A DNA stretch of 64,000 bases from Thiohalomonas sp963783235 (lineage in GTDB: Bacteria; Pseudomonadota; Gammaproteobacteria; Thiohalomonadales; Thiohalomonadaceae): assembly GCA_963783235.1 (NCBI GenBank), contig CAWAMN010000002.1, positions 248,001 through 312,000 of the forward strand. Direction: 5' to 3'. The stretch's first letter is position 1. Every line of letters starts with the position of its first letter. Under the pieces are notes generated by a model. It was given only the letters and a program-made list of their open reading frames with translations, searched no databases and had not been told where the DNA came from. Position numbers and translations under genes: made by a program. Below are positions 52,492-60,626 of the stretch, piece after piece.

Positions 52492-52506
52492 TGCAAATGA
52501 TTTGCA
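52492..52506. promoter_or_regulatory. Fur-box-like palindrome upstream of the hemerythrin gene
   Basis: TGCAAAT-G-ATTTGCA is a perfect 7-1-7 inverted repeat, the spacing of a Fur site (TGATAAT-N-ATTATCA), matching it at five of seven positions per half. It lies 177 bp before the hemerythrin start in a 302-bp gap that holds no other feature I recognise. Octamer-like ATTTGCAT words can arise by chance, so this is tentative. Confidence 0.35.
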
Positions 52507-52682
52507 TTTACAGCCCCCCCGTTGGCTAACGGCCCGAATAAGTGCATTATCTATCCAATTACGGGCAGGATGCGCCGGTTTACGGCGCGATTCCGTAGGA
52601 GTTGAGCAGGGACCGCCTCTGACTAAAACAAAACGTCCCGGGCACAGTCCCCGAGGGCGACCTACCTGAGGGGGGAGGAGCC

Positions 52683-53132
52683 ATGCAACTGAACTGGACC
52701 GATGAGCTGAACACCGGCATTCCGGAGATCGATACACAGAACCGCCGCATCGTCGAGTACGCCAATACTCTCACGGCGGCAAAGGAAACCGGGGACAGCG
52801 CCCAAGTGGGCGAAGTGCTCGAAAAGCTTCTCGACCACGCCGTTAACCATTTTCTTTTCGAAGAGCATCTCATGGAGCAGGCCCACTACGAGTTTCTTGC
52901 GGGTCACGAGCGTATCCATGAACTCTTCGCCAAAAAGCTGGCAGATTTCCGCGGCCGCCACGCCGAGGGTGAGGACGTTGCCGATGATCTCATCTCGATG
53001 TTAACCAACTGGGTCAATTTCCACATCCGTGATGAAGACCAACGCTACGCCGCATCAGTGAATCAGGTGATCGAAAAAGAAGGCGGCCAGAGTTGGGTCG
53101 CGGGTGTAATGAACAAACTTTTCGGCGTCTAG
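52683..53132 (+). CDS. Bacteriohemerythrin
   Basis: 149 residues, single hemerythrin domain, behind GGGGAGGAG. Four-helix bundle motifs: WTDELNTGIPEIDTQNRRIV, HAVNHFLFEEHLMEQAHYEF, GHERIHELF and WVNFHIRDEDQRY. These supply the di-iron ligands, except that the usual His of the DxQH motif is Asn here (DTQN, residue 20). Hemerythrins bind O2 or sense redox or NO. With the changed ligand, oxygen binding may be altered. It is monocistronic. Confidence 0.9.
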   Translation: MQLNWTDELNTGIPEIDTQNRRIVEYANTLTAAKETGDSAQVGEVLEKLLDHAVNHFLFEEHLMEQAHYEFLAGHERIHELFAKKLADFRGRHAEGEDVADDLISMLTNWVNFHIRDEDQRYAASVNQVIEKEGGQSWVAGVMNKLFGV

Positions 53133-53565
53133 CCAAGCGGGAGAGGAAATCGAAACGAAGGGTTACAGGCCTTAACCGTACCCGTATTTTCCTCCTTTCC
53201 CGGTCTCCGCCGCTGGTTTCGCTTCGGCTTACTCCGTTTCGCCGATGCTGCTCATCGCCTGTCGGTTGGCAGTAGTTGGCCGCATAGCGGAACGCCCTCA
53301 AGGCTCCATCCGGCCAGCGTTCCCGGATGCACTTTTCCTTCGCGATGAAGCTTAATTGATCCAGGAGTCTTCCCATCCTCGTTATTTGCGCTTGCGGCTT
53401 GCGCATCAGATCCGTTGCGGGTCAACGTGGTACATACGCTAACCACAATTAGCTCCCAATCCTGTGACGTACCTCTAATTTCCGGTTTCGTCCTTGATAT
53501 AAGGTTTTGCCTCGAAGAGCAACGATGGCGAAGCGTCGCAAGTTACGCCTATTAAGGAGATGAAA
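53133..53565. other. Gap with no recognised gene
   Basis: About 430 bp between hemerythrin and the lipoprotein gene. Minus-strand frames here show no family and no ribosome site that convinces. I see no repeat element or clear terminator. Confidence 0.5.
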
Positions 53566-54381
53566 GTGGAGATATCAAGGATAAGCAGACTGTTCCTGAC
53601 AGCTGTTTTCATGGTCACCTTGAGTGCCTGCGCGCCCATGGCGATTACCGGTAGCGCAGACGTGGAGAAGACCGCATTCGGGCCGAAGAAGCGTTTTGCC
53701 GTGGTTTCCATTGCCTCCGTGAAGACCTTTAGCGGTGAGAAAGGCATCACTCAGCTCTTTAAGGATACGGATGAGATCCCCGGTGCCGACACCAGGCCGC
53801 TGCTCGATGCGGTAAAGCCGAAGGTTTTCAAATCACTGCAGGCGAACAGAAACTTTGTCCTTCTTCCGGAGAAGAAAGTCCTTCACAGCCGGGCTTATAA
53901 GCAGATCCGGGAAGACGAGCGCAAGACCAAAATGCTGATCTGGAGCGACGAAATGAACGTCGCCAGGAACTACAAGTATTTTTCGGAACCGTCGAAATAC
54001 GCGCAGTTGGCGAAGGAATTGAAGGTTGACGGTGTGATCGGCGTTACGATGGGCTTCTCCGTCAGCTCCAATAAAGCCGGCCTCAGCATCAACGGGCTGA
54101 GTTTCGGGCGCAAGGCGTACAGTCCCCAGGCGACGATCTCGGCTGTCGCCTACGACGAGCGCGGAAATGTCATCTGGAAGGACAGTACGCTAAAGCGTGC
54201 TGAGCCCGGTGACAAAAAAGCCATTTTCCTTCTGGATTTTACGGACGTTACGAATACCAACTTTACGAAACTCCATCCCAAGGCTATCGAGATCGGCAAC
54301 AAGGCCGTCGAGGTCCTCGTTTCCAGGTTGGATGACACCCTCTCCGGTAAGGGCACCAGCAGCATACAAAGCATGAAGTGA
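53566..54381 (+). CDS. Lipoprotein of unknown function
   Basis: 271 residues from GTG 53566, 6 bp after TAAGGAG; ATG 53560 touches the ribosome site and is less likely. The signal peptide ends in a lipobox (LFLTAVFMVTLSAC, Cys acylated). The mature protein has FAVVSIASVKTFSG, RPLLDAVKPKVFKSLQ, YAQLAKELKVDGVIGVTMGF and ERGNVIWKDSTLKRAEPGDK. The layout of a small beta domain with VDGVI and GNVIWK recalls lipoproteins of the LpoB/CsgG-like type, but no firm match. Ends in a strong terminator. Confidence 0.8.
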   Translation: MEISRISRLFLTAVFMVTLSACAPMAITGSADVEKTAFGPKKRFAVVSIASVKTFSGEKGITQLFKDTDEIPGADTRPLLDAVKPKVFKSLQANRNFVLLPEKKVLHSRAYKQIREDERKTKMLIWSDEMNVARNYKYFSEPSKYAQLAKELKVDGVIGVTMGFSVSSNKAGLSINGLSFGRKAYSPQATISAVAYDERGNVIWKDSTLKRAEPGDKKAIFLLDFTDVTNTNFTKLHPKAIEIGNKAVEVLVSRLDDTLSGKGTSSIQSMK

Positions 54382-54408
54382 GCCCCGAACGAGTTTATCC
54401 AGCGACAG

Positions 54409-54436
54409 AGCCCGCTTCATAGCGGGCTTTTTCTTT
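54409..54436 (+). terminator. Intrinsic terminator after the lipoprotein gene
   Basis: AGCCCGCT, loop TCAT, AGCGGGCT, then TTTTCTTT: an 8-bp GC-rich stem and a T tract, 28 bp after the stop. Confidence 0.93.
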
Positions 54437-54474
54437 CCGGGTAGGCCGTTGTTGCTCTGATCACCCTGTCACAA

Positions 54475-54867
54475 TCAATCCGCAAACAGGTTGAGCTGCC
54501 GGATGATCTCCGCCGGGTACTGCTGTGAAAGCTCCTCAATGAATACGCCCACATCCTTGCGCGCAACGTGCAACTTGCTCTCTCCAAGCTCCGTCAGACG
54601 AATAAAGAAGGAGCGACGATCGGCCGGGTTCTCCACGAGAGCCAGTATGCCGCTGCGGCAGAGCTCACTGACCATCGCGCTGGCCGATGCACGGGTGATG
54701 TGGAGCTGACTGCTCAACCCGCTCACCGTCGTCTCTGGATCACCGTCGATGCAGTCAAGGGCCCGAAATTGCGAGACGCGCAGGCCGGAGTACATCAAGG
54801 AGATGGAGAGATTCCTTTCCAGTTTCTGCAGTGCGCCCACCAACCCAACGACATTCAGCTTCTGCAT
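54475..54867 (-). CDS. MarR-family transcription regulator
   Basis: 130 residues from ATG 54867. Winged helix: LRVSQFRALDCIDGDPE, TVSGLSSQLHITRASASAM, VSELCRSGILALVENPADRR with the wing DRRSFFIRLTELG. The flanking helices would form the dimer. Divergent from the dsrE2-like gene, with a perfect palindrome between them 20 bp before its own start. It probably represses both. Confidence 0.9.
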   Translation of the reverse strand: MQKLNVVGLVGALQKLERNLSISLMYSGLRVSQFRALDCIDGDPETTVSGLSSQLHITRASASAMVSELCRSGILALVENPADRRSFFIRLTELGESKLHVARKDVGVFIEELSQQYPAEIIRQLNLFAD

Positions 54868-54886
54868 GATCCTTCCCGTGATCCGG

Positions 54887-54907
54887 TTAGTTAACCAATC
54901 TAACTAA
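54887..54907. promoter_or_regulatory. Probable MarR operator
   Basis: TTAGTTA-N7-TAACTAA is a perfect 7-7-7 inverted repeat in the 111-bp region between marR and dsrE2. It also contains GGTTA-GT-TAACC (54885-54896). Size and symmetry match known MarR sites, and it covers the promoter space of both genes. Confidence 0.75.
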
Positions 54908-54978
54908 ATATTTTTATTGGCGTTTCCCGCTGCCAGGCCCCTTAATCAGAAGGACACTGAACGCAACGGAGTGAATCC

Positions 54979-55548
54979 ATGACGACAGCAACCCAACCCA
55001 TAACCATCGTGGACGAGACAACCGCCGATCGCCTCAATCGACTCGAATCGGAACTGCGCCGCCTCGAACGGCGCGTTCCGGAGGACAAGGTCTCAATCAT
55101 ATTGCTCTCCGGGGATTTCGACAAAGCCATGGCGGCCTTCATGATGGCGAACGGTGCGGTCGCCATGGGAATGGAGGTCTCCATGTTCTTCACCTTCTGG
55201 GGTTGCAGCGTTATCAAGAAGGGTCGCAAGCTGCGCGGGAAGAAGCTCTCTCACAAGCTGATCAACCTCATGCTGCCGGCTAGCAGCCGCGATCTGCCTC
55301 CATCCAAAATGGCTTTCGGCGGACTGGGCCGGAAGTTTTTCAATTATATGATGGACGGCGAAATGGCATCGCTGGAAGAGCAGATCGAACTGGCCCGCGA
55401 GGGCGGAATCCAGTTTCAGATCTGCGCCCCGTCTCTAGGCCTGATGGGTTTCGATTCTGACGAATGGGTCGTTCCCGTAGACGTCTGCGGTGTCGCGGCC
55501 ATGTATGACACTGCACTGAATGCGCGAACCGCCTACTTCATATCCTGA
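54979..55548 (+). CDS. DsrE/DsrF-like (DsrE2-type) protein
   Basis: 189 residues, behind ACGGAG. A short coiled N-terminus (TADRLNRLESELRRLERRV) precedes the DsrE2 domain: VSIILLSGDFDKAMAAFMMA, MEVSMFFTFWGCSVIKKG (a likely sulfur-carrying Cys), QIELAREGGIQFQICAPSLG (second Cys) and WVVPVDVCGVAAMYDTAL. DsrE2 proteins carry persulfide in sulfur oxidisers, often with rhodanese and TusA. Here TusA is not adjacent and the rhodanese is 6 kb away. The divergent MarR regulator probably controls it. Confidence 0.9.
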   Translation: MTTATQPITIVDETTADRLNRLESELRRLERRVPEDKVSIILLSGDFDKAMAAFMMANGAVAMGMEVSMFFTFWGCSVIKKGRKLRGKKLSHKLINLMLPASSRDLPPSKMAFGGLGRKFFNYMMDGEMASLEEQIELAREGGIQFQICAPSLGLMGFDSDEWVVPVDVCGVAAMYDTALNARTAYFIS

Positions 55549-55577
55549 AGGCCTTCAGCTCTTCACGGGGGGCTTAG

Positions 55578-55714
55578 CAGGCTGTTGAAAAAGGTTCTTA
55601 TCCCTTCTCCCTGAGGGAGAAGGTTAGGAAGGGGATAAAATCAGTAACTTACCTTTTATTGAGTCCCCTCACCCCAGCCCTCTCCCTCTGGAGAGGGTGT
55701 TTTTCAACAGCCTG
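55578..55714. mobile_element. Family 1 MITE-like element, copy G (137 bp)
   Basis: Perfect terminal inverted repeats CAGGCTGTTGAAAAA/TTTTTCAACAGCCTG; 3 bp shorter than copy C in the middle (GGTTAGGAAGGGGAT). Flanks are TTAG (55574-55577) and TCAG (55715-55718), one change apart. Fills part of the 396-bp gap before the outer-membrane barrel gene; the rest (55719-55944) shows nothing definite. Confidence 0.88.
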
Positions 55715-55944
55715 TCAGGCCTCCCCGACGGCACGAATCCCCGGCTGCCCCCCAAACGAGCCTCAATGCGCTCACCAGAATCCAGGCGCGCGGGATCACA
55801 CGAAAACCTCTCCGCGTTTTGATTTTCCTAACTTGCTCAGTACTTCTCATCCGCACCGACACTCCAGCGCTAGAATGTGAGTCGCGGGGGCGAACCACTG
55901 TCAGATCTCCGGGAATCAACAAATACGAGCAGGAGCAGTCAATC

Positions 55945-56409
55945 ATGCGCAAGACCTTATTTATCATCTGCTCCATGGGAGTTGGCATCTTTGCCGCCGG
56001 ACCCGCGATGGCCGGCGACATATACTTCGGTGCCAAGGCCGGACCGATGATGATCGACGGACCCGATCCAACGAACGCCAGCGTGATGCTCGGGTATGAA
56101 CTCGGGGTGGTCGCAGGCGACCTCGGGATAGAAGGCGAACTCGGTACCAGTATCGATGAGGCCGGCAACGGTGGCGAAGTGGATACGGCCGGCGCTTACC
56201 TGGCCTTTCGCAGCGCCGGCCCAATCTATCTCATCGCCAAAGGGGGAGCCGCCTGGCGGGATGAAATGCACACGCGTGATCCGGGACAGGATTCCAGCGC
56301 CTCACTCGGACTGGGCGTCGGCTTCAGCGTTGGTCTGGCGCAGTTCGAAGCGGAGTTCACTCGTATCGGCGACGATGCCAACTACCTCACCCTGGGCGTT
56401 CGTTTCTAA
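55945..56409 (+). CDS. Small outer-membrane beta-barrel protein
   Basis: 154 residues from ATG 55945, behind GCAGGAGC. Signal peptide (FIICSMGVGIFAAGPAMA) cut before GDIYFG. The mature protein is made of short amphipathic strands: YFGAKAGPMMID, ASVMLGYELGVV, AGAYLAFRSAGPIYLIAKGG, LGLGVGFSVGLAQFEAEFT, and ends in LGVRF with the terminal Phe of outer-membrane barrels. It is of the eight-stranded OmpX/OmpA type by size. The function is unknown. Confidence 0.85.
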   Translation: MRKTLFIICSMGVGIFAAGPAMAGDIYFGAKAGPMMIDGPDPTNASVMLGYELGVVAGDLGIEGELGTSIDEAGNGGEVDTAGAYLAFRSAGPIYLIAKGGAAWRDEMHTRDPGQDSSASLGLGVGFSVGLAQFEAEFTRIGDDANYLTLGVRF

Positions 56410-56582
56410 GCCTGTCGCGCCGGCTCCCGAAAAATCAGGGGTAGAATCGCCGGGTTTTATGGCTGTCGCTTCCCATTACGCTGGTTTTTTGCCGCTACGC
56501 GGCCATCTGCCGGGCAAAGCGAGCGCACGGGCAGACGATTGCGGCTTTGTTCCGGCCCCGAGTGAGCGATTCAGTCAACCGC

Positions 56583-57218
56583 TCAGGTGGCCCCTCCGAG
56601 CCGTTGGCGTAAAGCGGCGACCCGTTTGGGCACTGACTCGGCGTGCCCCTCCACTTCGTGCAATCGTCCTTCGAACAGGCGAGTGGCATCGGAGTCAACC
56701 TGCTTGAGCAACCGGTCGAAGATGATGTTGGCCTCGCCCTGCTCGATTGCCACTGTCGCATCCAGGGCCTCATCCAGAGAAAGGGCGTCAACCCGCTTAC
56801 ACAGTGCACGCAGCTGCGAGAGTATCGCCTGGATTTCCGGGTCCCTGACTTCGGGGAGGTATTTGAGTCGAGGATGGCTCACGACCAGGTACCGGCACAG
56901 TTGCATCAGCCTGCTGTGCTCCCACTCTTCCTCCTGAAGCTGCCGAAAAAACGCAGCGACTTCGGACTGGCTCGCAAAACGCGTGGCGAGTCTGCCGTAG
57001 ATTTGGGCCACCCGCAGTTCAACCAGGGCGGCCAGGCGATAAGCACGGCCTATGTGACCAGGAAACGCGTAGCCGCGACTCTCGTAGTGATCGACGGCTC
57101 GTTCAAGGAGGCTTTTCCTGTTGCTCGCAATCGTCCCGAGAAACACGGCCAGCCCAAACGATTCGACAATTCTTCCCGGATGTTTGAGACAGTAGTCACG
57201 ATCGATCAACCCACTCAC
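56583..57218 (-). CDS. Ferritin-like (rubrerythrin-type) helical protein
   Basis: 211 residues from GTG 57218, with GGAGG 6 bp before (GTG 57233 is upstream of the ribosome site). Four long helices carry Glu/His pairs of a di-iron site: AALVELRVAQIYGRL, LQEEEWEHSRLMQLCRYL, TVAIEQGEANIIFDRLL and RLHEVEGHAESV. The site is of the ferritin-like superfamily, though a close named family is not evident. It may store or oxidise iron or destroy peroxide. It is monocistronic. Confidence 0.75.
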   Translation of the reverse strand: MSGLIDRDYCLKHPGRIVESFGLAVFLGTIASNRKSLLERAVDHYESRGYAFPGHIGRAYRLAALVELRVAQIYGRLATRFASQSEVAAFFRQLQEEEWEHSRLMQLCRYLVVSHPRLKYLPEVRDPEIQAILSQLRALCKRVDALSLDEALDATVAIEQGEANIIFDRLLKQVDSDATRLFEGRLHEVEGHAESVPKRVAALRQRLGGAT

Positions 57219-57832
57219 GGAACACCTCCACACCGTTAAGGACGGGTCTGCACCCGCGGACTCGATGATAGGCCTCTCGTAAACGGTTTCTGGAACGCAT
57301 GTCTCGGAAAAGGGCGCCAGCTGGACACCCTGACGCCAGTTGCCATGACTTCCCGGTTGGGAGGCTGCCCTTTGCAGTGGCTGTCCGGTTTAAGCCGATA
57401 AATGACCCGTGAGGATGACTCCCTTCCCACCCGGTGCCGCAGGCATAGGCGAGGGATAGACCTGGACCCGGTATGGAAATCCCCCTACTCCTCTGCCGCA
57501 GTTCCAAATCCCGAGGAACTCGCTTTCTCGGATTTTCGGCTCGGGCAGCCCCAGCGTCGGAAACCTCGGATTATCTCAAGGCCCTCGCGGTCGGGATTGG
57601 CGAATCATTGTATTTGTCACCGACCTCGATAATTGATAGTTTCCTTTTTGCCGTCCGTACGGGGTCCACCGGAGAGGAAGCGTGCTCGCAAGCACAAAAT
57701 CGAAGGCCGGCACGTGCCCTGGCGCCACGGGCGTATTAATCTAACCAAGGAACGCGGTCCGTCACCCAAGGAAATGCATTGCGTCCCTGCAATCCGAATC
57801 ACAGTCGGTCCCGCGCGGTCCAGGAATCTTAA
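57219..57832. other. 614-bp gap with no recognised gene
   Basis: Short plus-strand frames (57473-57739, 57633-57965) show no family, poor codon-like composition and no convincing ribosome site. TTTCCTTTTTGCC near 57640 and the AT-richer stretch 57595-57650 may hold the promoter of the next gene. No repeat family of this window is seen in it. Confidence 0.5.
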
Positions 57833-58375
57833 ATGGCGATTGATTTCAACAATCTTTCAGCGGACGAGTTATTCGAGCTCGCCAAGCGCAAGCGTCAGGA
57901 CGAGGAGCGGGAGAAGGCGCGGTTGGCGTCCGTTGCCGGTTTGCGCGAGCGGCGCAAACAGGTAGCTGAGGAGCATAAGCGCGCGCTCGAGGGTATCGAT
58001 GCACAGATACGCGAGATGCACCAGAAACGCGGCCAGATGGCGCTGAGGTATAAGCAGGAAGTCGACGCCATCGACGCCGAAATCGAAAATCTGAGCAGGG
58101 AGGCGCGTTCGGCGCAGCCCGCATCCAACAAAGGCACAGCCCCCTCCTCACAGCCGCCTCAGGCACCGGTCAAATCCGGACCCGAAGGCGGACTGGAGGC
58201 CGCCATCGTGAGTATTTTGCGCGAGCGGAAGGACATCAGCGAGGGCCTGCTGAAAGAGCGCCTGAAAGCGCGTGGATTCAATGTCACGGGCCTTTCAAAG
58301 GAACTCCAGCGGCTGATCAAGGTTGGACTGGTCGTGGACCGCGGCCGCGATAACTATGCCTTGAAAAAACGCTGA
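57833..58375 (+). CDS. Coiled-coil protein with C-terminal winged helix
   Basis: 180 residues. The first 95 form a charged coiled coil (ELAKRKRQDEEREKARLAS, QIREMHQKRGQMALRYKQE). A Pro/Ser/Gln linker follows (PSSQPPQAPVKSGPEG). The last 60 residues are a winged-helix fold: LEAAIVSILRERKDISEGLL, KARGFNVTGLSKELQRLIK, GLVVDRGRDNYALKKR. It is probably a DNA-binding protein with a helical oligomerisation arm. No named family is recognised. A strong hairpin follows. Confidence 0.75.
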   Translation: MAIDFNNLSADELFELAKRKRQDEEREKARLASVAGLRERRKQVAEEHKRALEGIDAQIREMHQKRGQMALRYKQEVDAIDAEIENLSREARSAQPASNKGTAPSSQPPQAPVKSGPEGGLEAAIVSILRERKDISEGLLKERLKARGFNVTGLSKELQRLIKVGLVVDRGRDNYALKKR

Positions 58376-58398
58376 GCCGCCGACGGAGCCGGCTCACG

Positions 58399-58430
58399 GC
58401 AAAAGGGGAGGGTCACTCCACCCCTTTTGC
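58399..58430. terminator. Hairpin after the winged-helix gene
   Basis: GCAAAAGGGG pairs exactly with CCCCTTTTGC over a 12-nt loop. No T tract follows on the plus strand. It lies between convergent genes (the winged-helix gene and minE). Confidence 0.65.
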
Positions 58431-58518
58431 GCTCGGCTTTCCCCGGTGAGCGGTCCGCTTGTTAGGAATAGTCGCTTTTCGCCCTCCCCCCGCGTTTCGG
58501 ACCCAAAGCCGGCGGCTG

Positions 58519-58776
58519 TTACGGCTTGTCCCCGAGCGTGACGTTCAGCTCGAGCACCTCATAGTCCCCCTCCTGTTCGAGCTGGACGTGGACCTGCTCC
58601 TCATCGATGGGGATGTATTTGCGGATGACCTCCAGCACCTCCCGCTGCATCGCAGGGAGAAAATCATAGCGGCTATTGCGCTCGCCGCGCTGGTGGGCGA
58701 TCACCACCTGCAATCGCTCCTTGGCCAGCTGAGCTGTTTTGGGCTTTGATTGGCGAAAGTATTTGAGTAGACCCAT
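58519..58776 (-). CDS. minE: Cell division topological specificity factor MinE
   Basis: 85 residues, standard length. AKERLQVVIAHQRGERN is the MinD-contact helix/strand, DFLPAMQREVLEVIRKYI the central part and EEQVHVQLEQEGDYEVLELN the C-terminal dimer strands. MinE drives the pole-to-pole MinCD oscillation. Third gene of minCDE, 8 bp after minD. Confidence 0.97.
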   Translation of the reverse strand: MGLLKYFRQSKPKTAQLAKERLQVVIAHQRGERNSRYDFLPAMQREVLEVIRKYIPIDEEQVHVQLEQEGDYEVLELNVTLGDKP

Positions 58777-58784
58777 GATTTACC

Positions 58785-59594
58785 TCAGCCAAATAGCCGT
58801 TTCAGCAGACCCTTCGGTGCCTCTTGAACGAAGCGGAGCGGGACCTGTTCACCGAGAAGGCGGGCGACGGCATCGGAATAGGCCTGCCCCGCAGGCTCCT
58901 TTTCCTCCAGGATCACCGGCTGGCCGGCATTGGAGGCCTGGAGTACGCCTTCGGATTCGGGAATGACGCCCAGCAGTCCTATCCCGATCAGGTCGACAAT
59001 ATCGTCCACGCTCAGCATGTCGCCCCCCGACGCCCGCTCCGGGACGTAGCGCGTGATCAGAAGATGCTCCTTGACCGGTTCCTCCCCCATCTCCGCCCGG
59101 CGCGACTTGCTGGCGATGATGCCAAGCATCCGATCGGCATCACGCACCGACGAGACTTCCGGATTGGTGACCACGATGGCCTCATCCGCAAAGTACATCG
59201 CCATCTGCGCACCGCTTTCGATCCCGGCGGGCGAGTCGCAGACGATGTATTCGAATCCGGCCGCTTTCAGTTCGTCGATGACCCGGCCGACCCCCTCTCG
59301 GCTGAGCGCCTCTTTGTCGCGCGTCTGAGATGCAGGCAGGATCGAAAGCCCTTCGACCCGTCGATCATTGATCAGTGTCTGGTTGAGGTTGGCTTCGCCC
59401 TGGATAAGGTCGACAAAGTCGTATACCACGCGTCTCTCGCAGCCCATGATCAGATCCAGGTTACGCAGGCCCACATCAAAGTCGATCACGACAGTCTTGT
59501 GGCCCTGCAGGGCCAACCCGGTGGCGAACGCGGCACTGGTGGTGGTCTTGCCTACACCGCCCTTGCCGGAGGTGATAACGATTACTCTGCTCAA
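58785..59594 (-). CDS. minD: Septum-site-determining ATPase MinD
   Basis: 269 residues from TTG 59594, behind GGGGAGAG; the start fits the family (SRVIVITSGKGGVGKTTTSA). Deviant Walker A GKGGVGKTT, DFDVGLRNLDLIMGCERRV, CDSPAGIESGAQMAMYFADE and the C-terminal membrane-targeting helix KGLLKRLFG. It binds the membrane with ATP and carries MinC. Middle gene of minCDE. Confidence 0.97.
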   Translation of the reverse strand: MSRVIVITSGKGGVGKTTTSAAFATGLALQGHKTVVIDFDVGLRNLDLIMGCERRVVYDFVDLIQGEANLNQTLINDRRVEGLSILPASQTRDKEALSREGVGRVIDELKAAGFEYIVCDSPAGIESGAQMAMYFADEAIVVTNPEVSSVRDADRMLGIIASKSRRAEMGEEPVKEHLLITRYVPERASGGDMLSVDDIVDLIGIGLLGVIPESEGVLQASNAGQPVILEEKEPAGQAYSDAVARLLGEQVPLRFVQEAPKGLLKRLFG

Positions 59595-59721
59595 TGCGCT
59601 CTCCCCACGTGTTGCTCGCACTGGTAAGTGGTCAGTCTGGTTTCAGGCGTTTCCGGTCGAGGCCGAGACGGAAGGCTTGCGGTCCGAGCATTCAGCCTCT
59701 GCGGGCACCTGCCGCCGTATC

Positions 59722-60402
59722 TTACACGGTCTCGATGTGCAATTTCCCGCCATCGAGATGGATGTATGCCGGCCCGCCGCGCAGCCCGGCCTCCGGCTCC
59801 TCGAAGGTCCGATAGTGCCCTGCCACCGAGACCAGTTCGGCATAAAGGGCCGCACAGGAGATGGTGGCCGTTTCATCCCCCCGGATCCCGGCCAACGCCC
59901 GCCCGCGGAGCGGCGCGTGGACATAGATGGATCCTCCCGCCAGGACCTCCGCACCAGCGCTGACCTGAGCGAGCAAAATCAGGTCGCCGGCGGTGTGAAC
60001 CTGCTGTCCCGAACGAACCGGCTGTGTGATGACGCGCACCGGGGTGGGCTCCGGCTCCGGCCTGGGGGGTTCTCCAGCGGCCGCTTCGCGCGGCTCCCCC
60101 ACCACACCCCAGCCGAAAGCCCGTGCCGCCTCGGCCTGCGCCGGCCCCGCATTGCAGACTCCGGCCGGGATAATGCCTGTCGCAAGCAGCGCCGTGTTCA
60201 GCGCCCCGAAGTCGGGCAGCGCCTCGTTCTCCCGTAGCGGCCCGAGATCCAGCAGCACCAGTGCCCCCTGAAAAAGGGCCGGCGCCCGGGTGACGGTCTC
60301 CTCCAGCGCCTGGCGAAACCTGTCCACGTCCGCGTCGTGCAGCACCAGGCGCTGCATCAACTGCATGCCGGCGCGCAACTCAAAGGGATAGGGTTGGTTC
60401 AT
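59722..60402 (-). CDS. minC: Septum-site-determining protein MinC
   Basis: 226 residues from ATG 60402 (MNQPYPFELRAGMQLMQRL). An N-terminal FtsZ-blocking domain, a Pro/Glu-rich linker (GEPPRPEPEPTPVRVI) and a C-terminal beta-helix domain (GQQVHTAGDLILLAQVSAGA, GGSIYVHAPLRGRALAGIRG). The RSGQ and GDLI motifs of the MinD contact are present. First gene of minCDE, 127 bp before minD. Confidence 0.95.
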   Translation of the reverse strand: MNQPYPFELRAGMQLMQRLVLHDADVDRFRQALEETVTRAPALFQGALVLLDLGPLRENEALPDFGALNTALLATGIIPAGVCNAGPAQAEAARAFGWGVVGEPREAAAGEPPRPEPEPTPVRVITQPVRSGQQVHTAGDLILLAQVSAGAEVLAGGSIYVHAPLRGRALAGIRGDETATISCAALYAELVSVAGHYRTFEEPEAGLRGGPAYIHLDGGKLHIETV

Positions 60403-60578
60403 ACGAATGGCGTCCGACTTGAGAAGAACCGCGGCATTATACCGATCCGGCTGATGGCTGTGTGAGGGCCGCAAGAACGGAAGGGAGCTATTGGCCGCTT
60501 CCCGATTCCCTTCGCGACTGCTCCTTCGGCGAACGGATATTTCGCTCTCCATGCTTGCACCCCTCCCGCAAAACGCAA

Positions 60579-60602
60579 GAAGGCACCCCAAGGGGTGCCT
60601 TC
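60579..60602 (-). terminator. Intrinsic terminator after the rhodanese gene
   Basis: GAAGGCACCCC, two-base loop, GGGGTGCCTTC: a perfect 11-bp stem. On the minus strand it is followed by TTGCGTTTTG. It lies 25 bp after the rhodanese stop. Confidence 0.85.
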
Positions 60603-60626
60603 CAGGACAAAGCCTTCGGGAGCGGC

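Noticed and set aside
59220..59245. tRNA-like TTCGAATCC word
   Set aside because: It lies inside minD and no cloverleaf can be drawn around it.
58824..59627. 267-codon plus-strand frame over minD
   Set aside because: Antisense shadow of minD.
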